Shown: positions 5,048 to 5,582 of the stretch, one piece after another
Layout: each line of letters begins with the position of its first letter
Position numbering within the stretch: the stretch's first letter is position 1
DNA from: an uncultured bacterium
GTDB taxonomy: Bacteria > Cyanobacteriota > Vampirovibrionia > Gastranaerophilales > Gastranaerophilaceae
DNA length: 5,582 bases
Direction of reading: 5' to 3'
Assembly (NCBI GenBank): GCA_948888345.1
Contig: CAQTPN010000118.1
Location: forward strand, 1 to 5,582
Translations under genes and position numbers: made by a program
The notes under the pieces: generated by a model
What the model saw: the letters and a program-made list of their open reading frames with translations, nothing else
Told to the model about the DNA's origin: nothing
The model's database searches: none

Positions 5048-5582
5048 TTTTACCATCTTCGATATGAACAATTTCAACATCTTTTAAAAATTCTTCATCA
5101 AAAGCAAGGGTATCAACGCTTGTAATAATCGTCTGCACTCCGTCTTTTATAGTATCCAGAAGGTAATTCTGGCGAAGGTTATCAAGCTCTGCTAAAACAT
5201 CATCCAAAAGCAGAACCGGCATCTCATTAATTTTTTCCTGAATAATGTCAAGTTCTGACAATTTAAGCGCAAGGACAATTGTGCGCTGCTGGCCTTGAGA
5301 TGCGTATCTTTTTGCATCAAGACTATTTATAAGAAAAGAAATATCATCCCTGTGCGGGCCTATTAAACACTGGCCTTTTTTAATTTCTTCATCCTTAATT
5401 TCATTCAATTTATCATAACAAATTGCGCTCAATTCCGAAACGGGTAAAAAGCCTACAGAAAGAGTATTTTCGTATTCAATATCCAAATTTTCATCTTTTG
5501 ATATTGATAAATGTTTTTCAAAAGCTATTTTTTTTAATTCAGATAAAAATTTCATCCTCAAATACATAATGTTAGCGGAAGA
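5034..5582 (-). CDS. recF: DNA replication and repair protein RecF, C-terminal half (runs off the window)
   Basis: RecF is an SMC/Rad50-like ATPase that recognises gapped DNA and, with RecO and RecR, helps load RecA. The 182 visible codons are the C-terminal half of a protein usually about 360-370 residues long. The frame stays open to the window edge (codons for SSANI precede the first visible Met), so the true start and the Walker A lid are outside. Seen in order: the region leading to LIGPHRDDISFLINSLDAKR, a RecF signature; SQGQQRTIVLALKLSEL, the ABC-type signature motif; and PVLLLDDVLAELDNLRQNYL, the Walker B and D-loop. All C-terminal catalytic motifs are intact. It converges on the orphan gene, and its stop lies inside the shared terminator. 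RecR of the same pathway is encoded about 2.7 kb away on the other strand. Confidence 0.96.
   Translation of the reverse strand, partial: SSANIMYLRMKFLSELKKIAFEKHLSISKDENLDIEYENTLSVGFLPVSELSAICYDKLNEIKDEEIKKGQCLIGPHRDDISFLINSLDAKRYASQGQQRTIVLALKLSELDIIQEKINEMPVLLLDDVLAELDNLRQNYLLDTIKDGVQTIITSVDTLAFDEEFLKDVEIVHIEDGKIKTS

Overview
The window looks like chromosomal DNA from a low-GC bacterium with A/T-rich intergenic regions. The gene content is an XRE regulator, a matrixin metalloprotease, ybaB-recR, a long orphan protein and a standalone recF. Together with the style of the matrixin (no visible signal peptide, domain opening MPLSFYIAPFRW), this reminds me of the non-photosynthetic cyanobacterial relatives (Gastranaerophilales / Melainabacteria). 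That placement is an impression from protein style; no marker in the window proves it.

Layout from left to right: a small XRE-family DNA-binding protein (+, 26-286) faces a matrixin-type zinc metalloprotease (-, about 425-1207). The 138 bases between them hold a palindromic repeat, 24-bp tandem units and a 16-bp direct duplication that spans the XRE stop codon. Divergent from the protease is the ybaB-recR pair (+, 1253-1585 and 1685-2281). Its 99-bp spacer carries two hairpins, the second just upstream of the ribosome binding site of a TTG-started recR. Next is a 359-bp non-coding stretch (2282-2640) rich in inverted repeats. It includes an intrinsic terminator that points leftward, although no leftward protein gene lies there, so a leftward small RNA is possible. 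It also holds the likely promoter and operator of the next gene. That gene (+, 2641-4995) encodes a 784-residue acidic protein, partly coiled-coil, with no signal peptide and no family I recognise. It converges through a strong two-way terminator on the C-terminal half of recF (-, 5034 to the window edge).

Functionally, RecR and RecF belong to the RecFOR pathway, which loads RecA on gapped DNA, and YbaB is a nucleoid-associated protein commonly encoded next to recR. The XRE protein, the metalloprotease and the orphan have no evident link to that pathway. The most unusual items are the 784-residue orphan with its structured upstream region, the possible antisense-oriented RNA, and the repeat block after the XRE gene.
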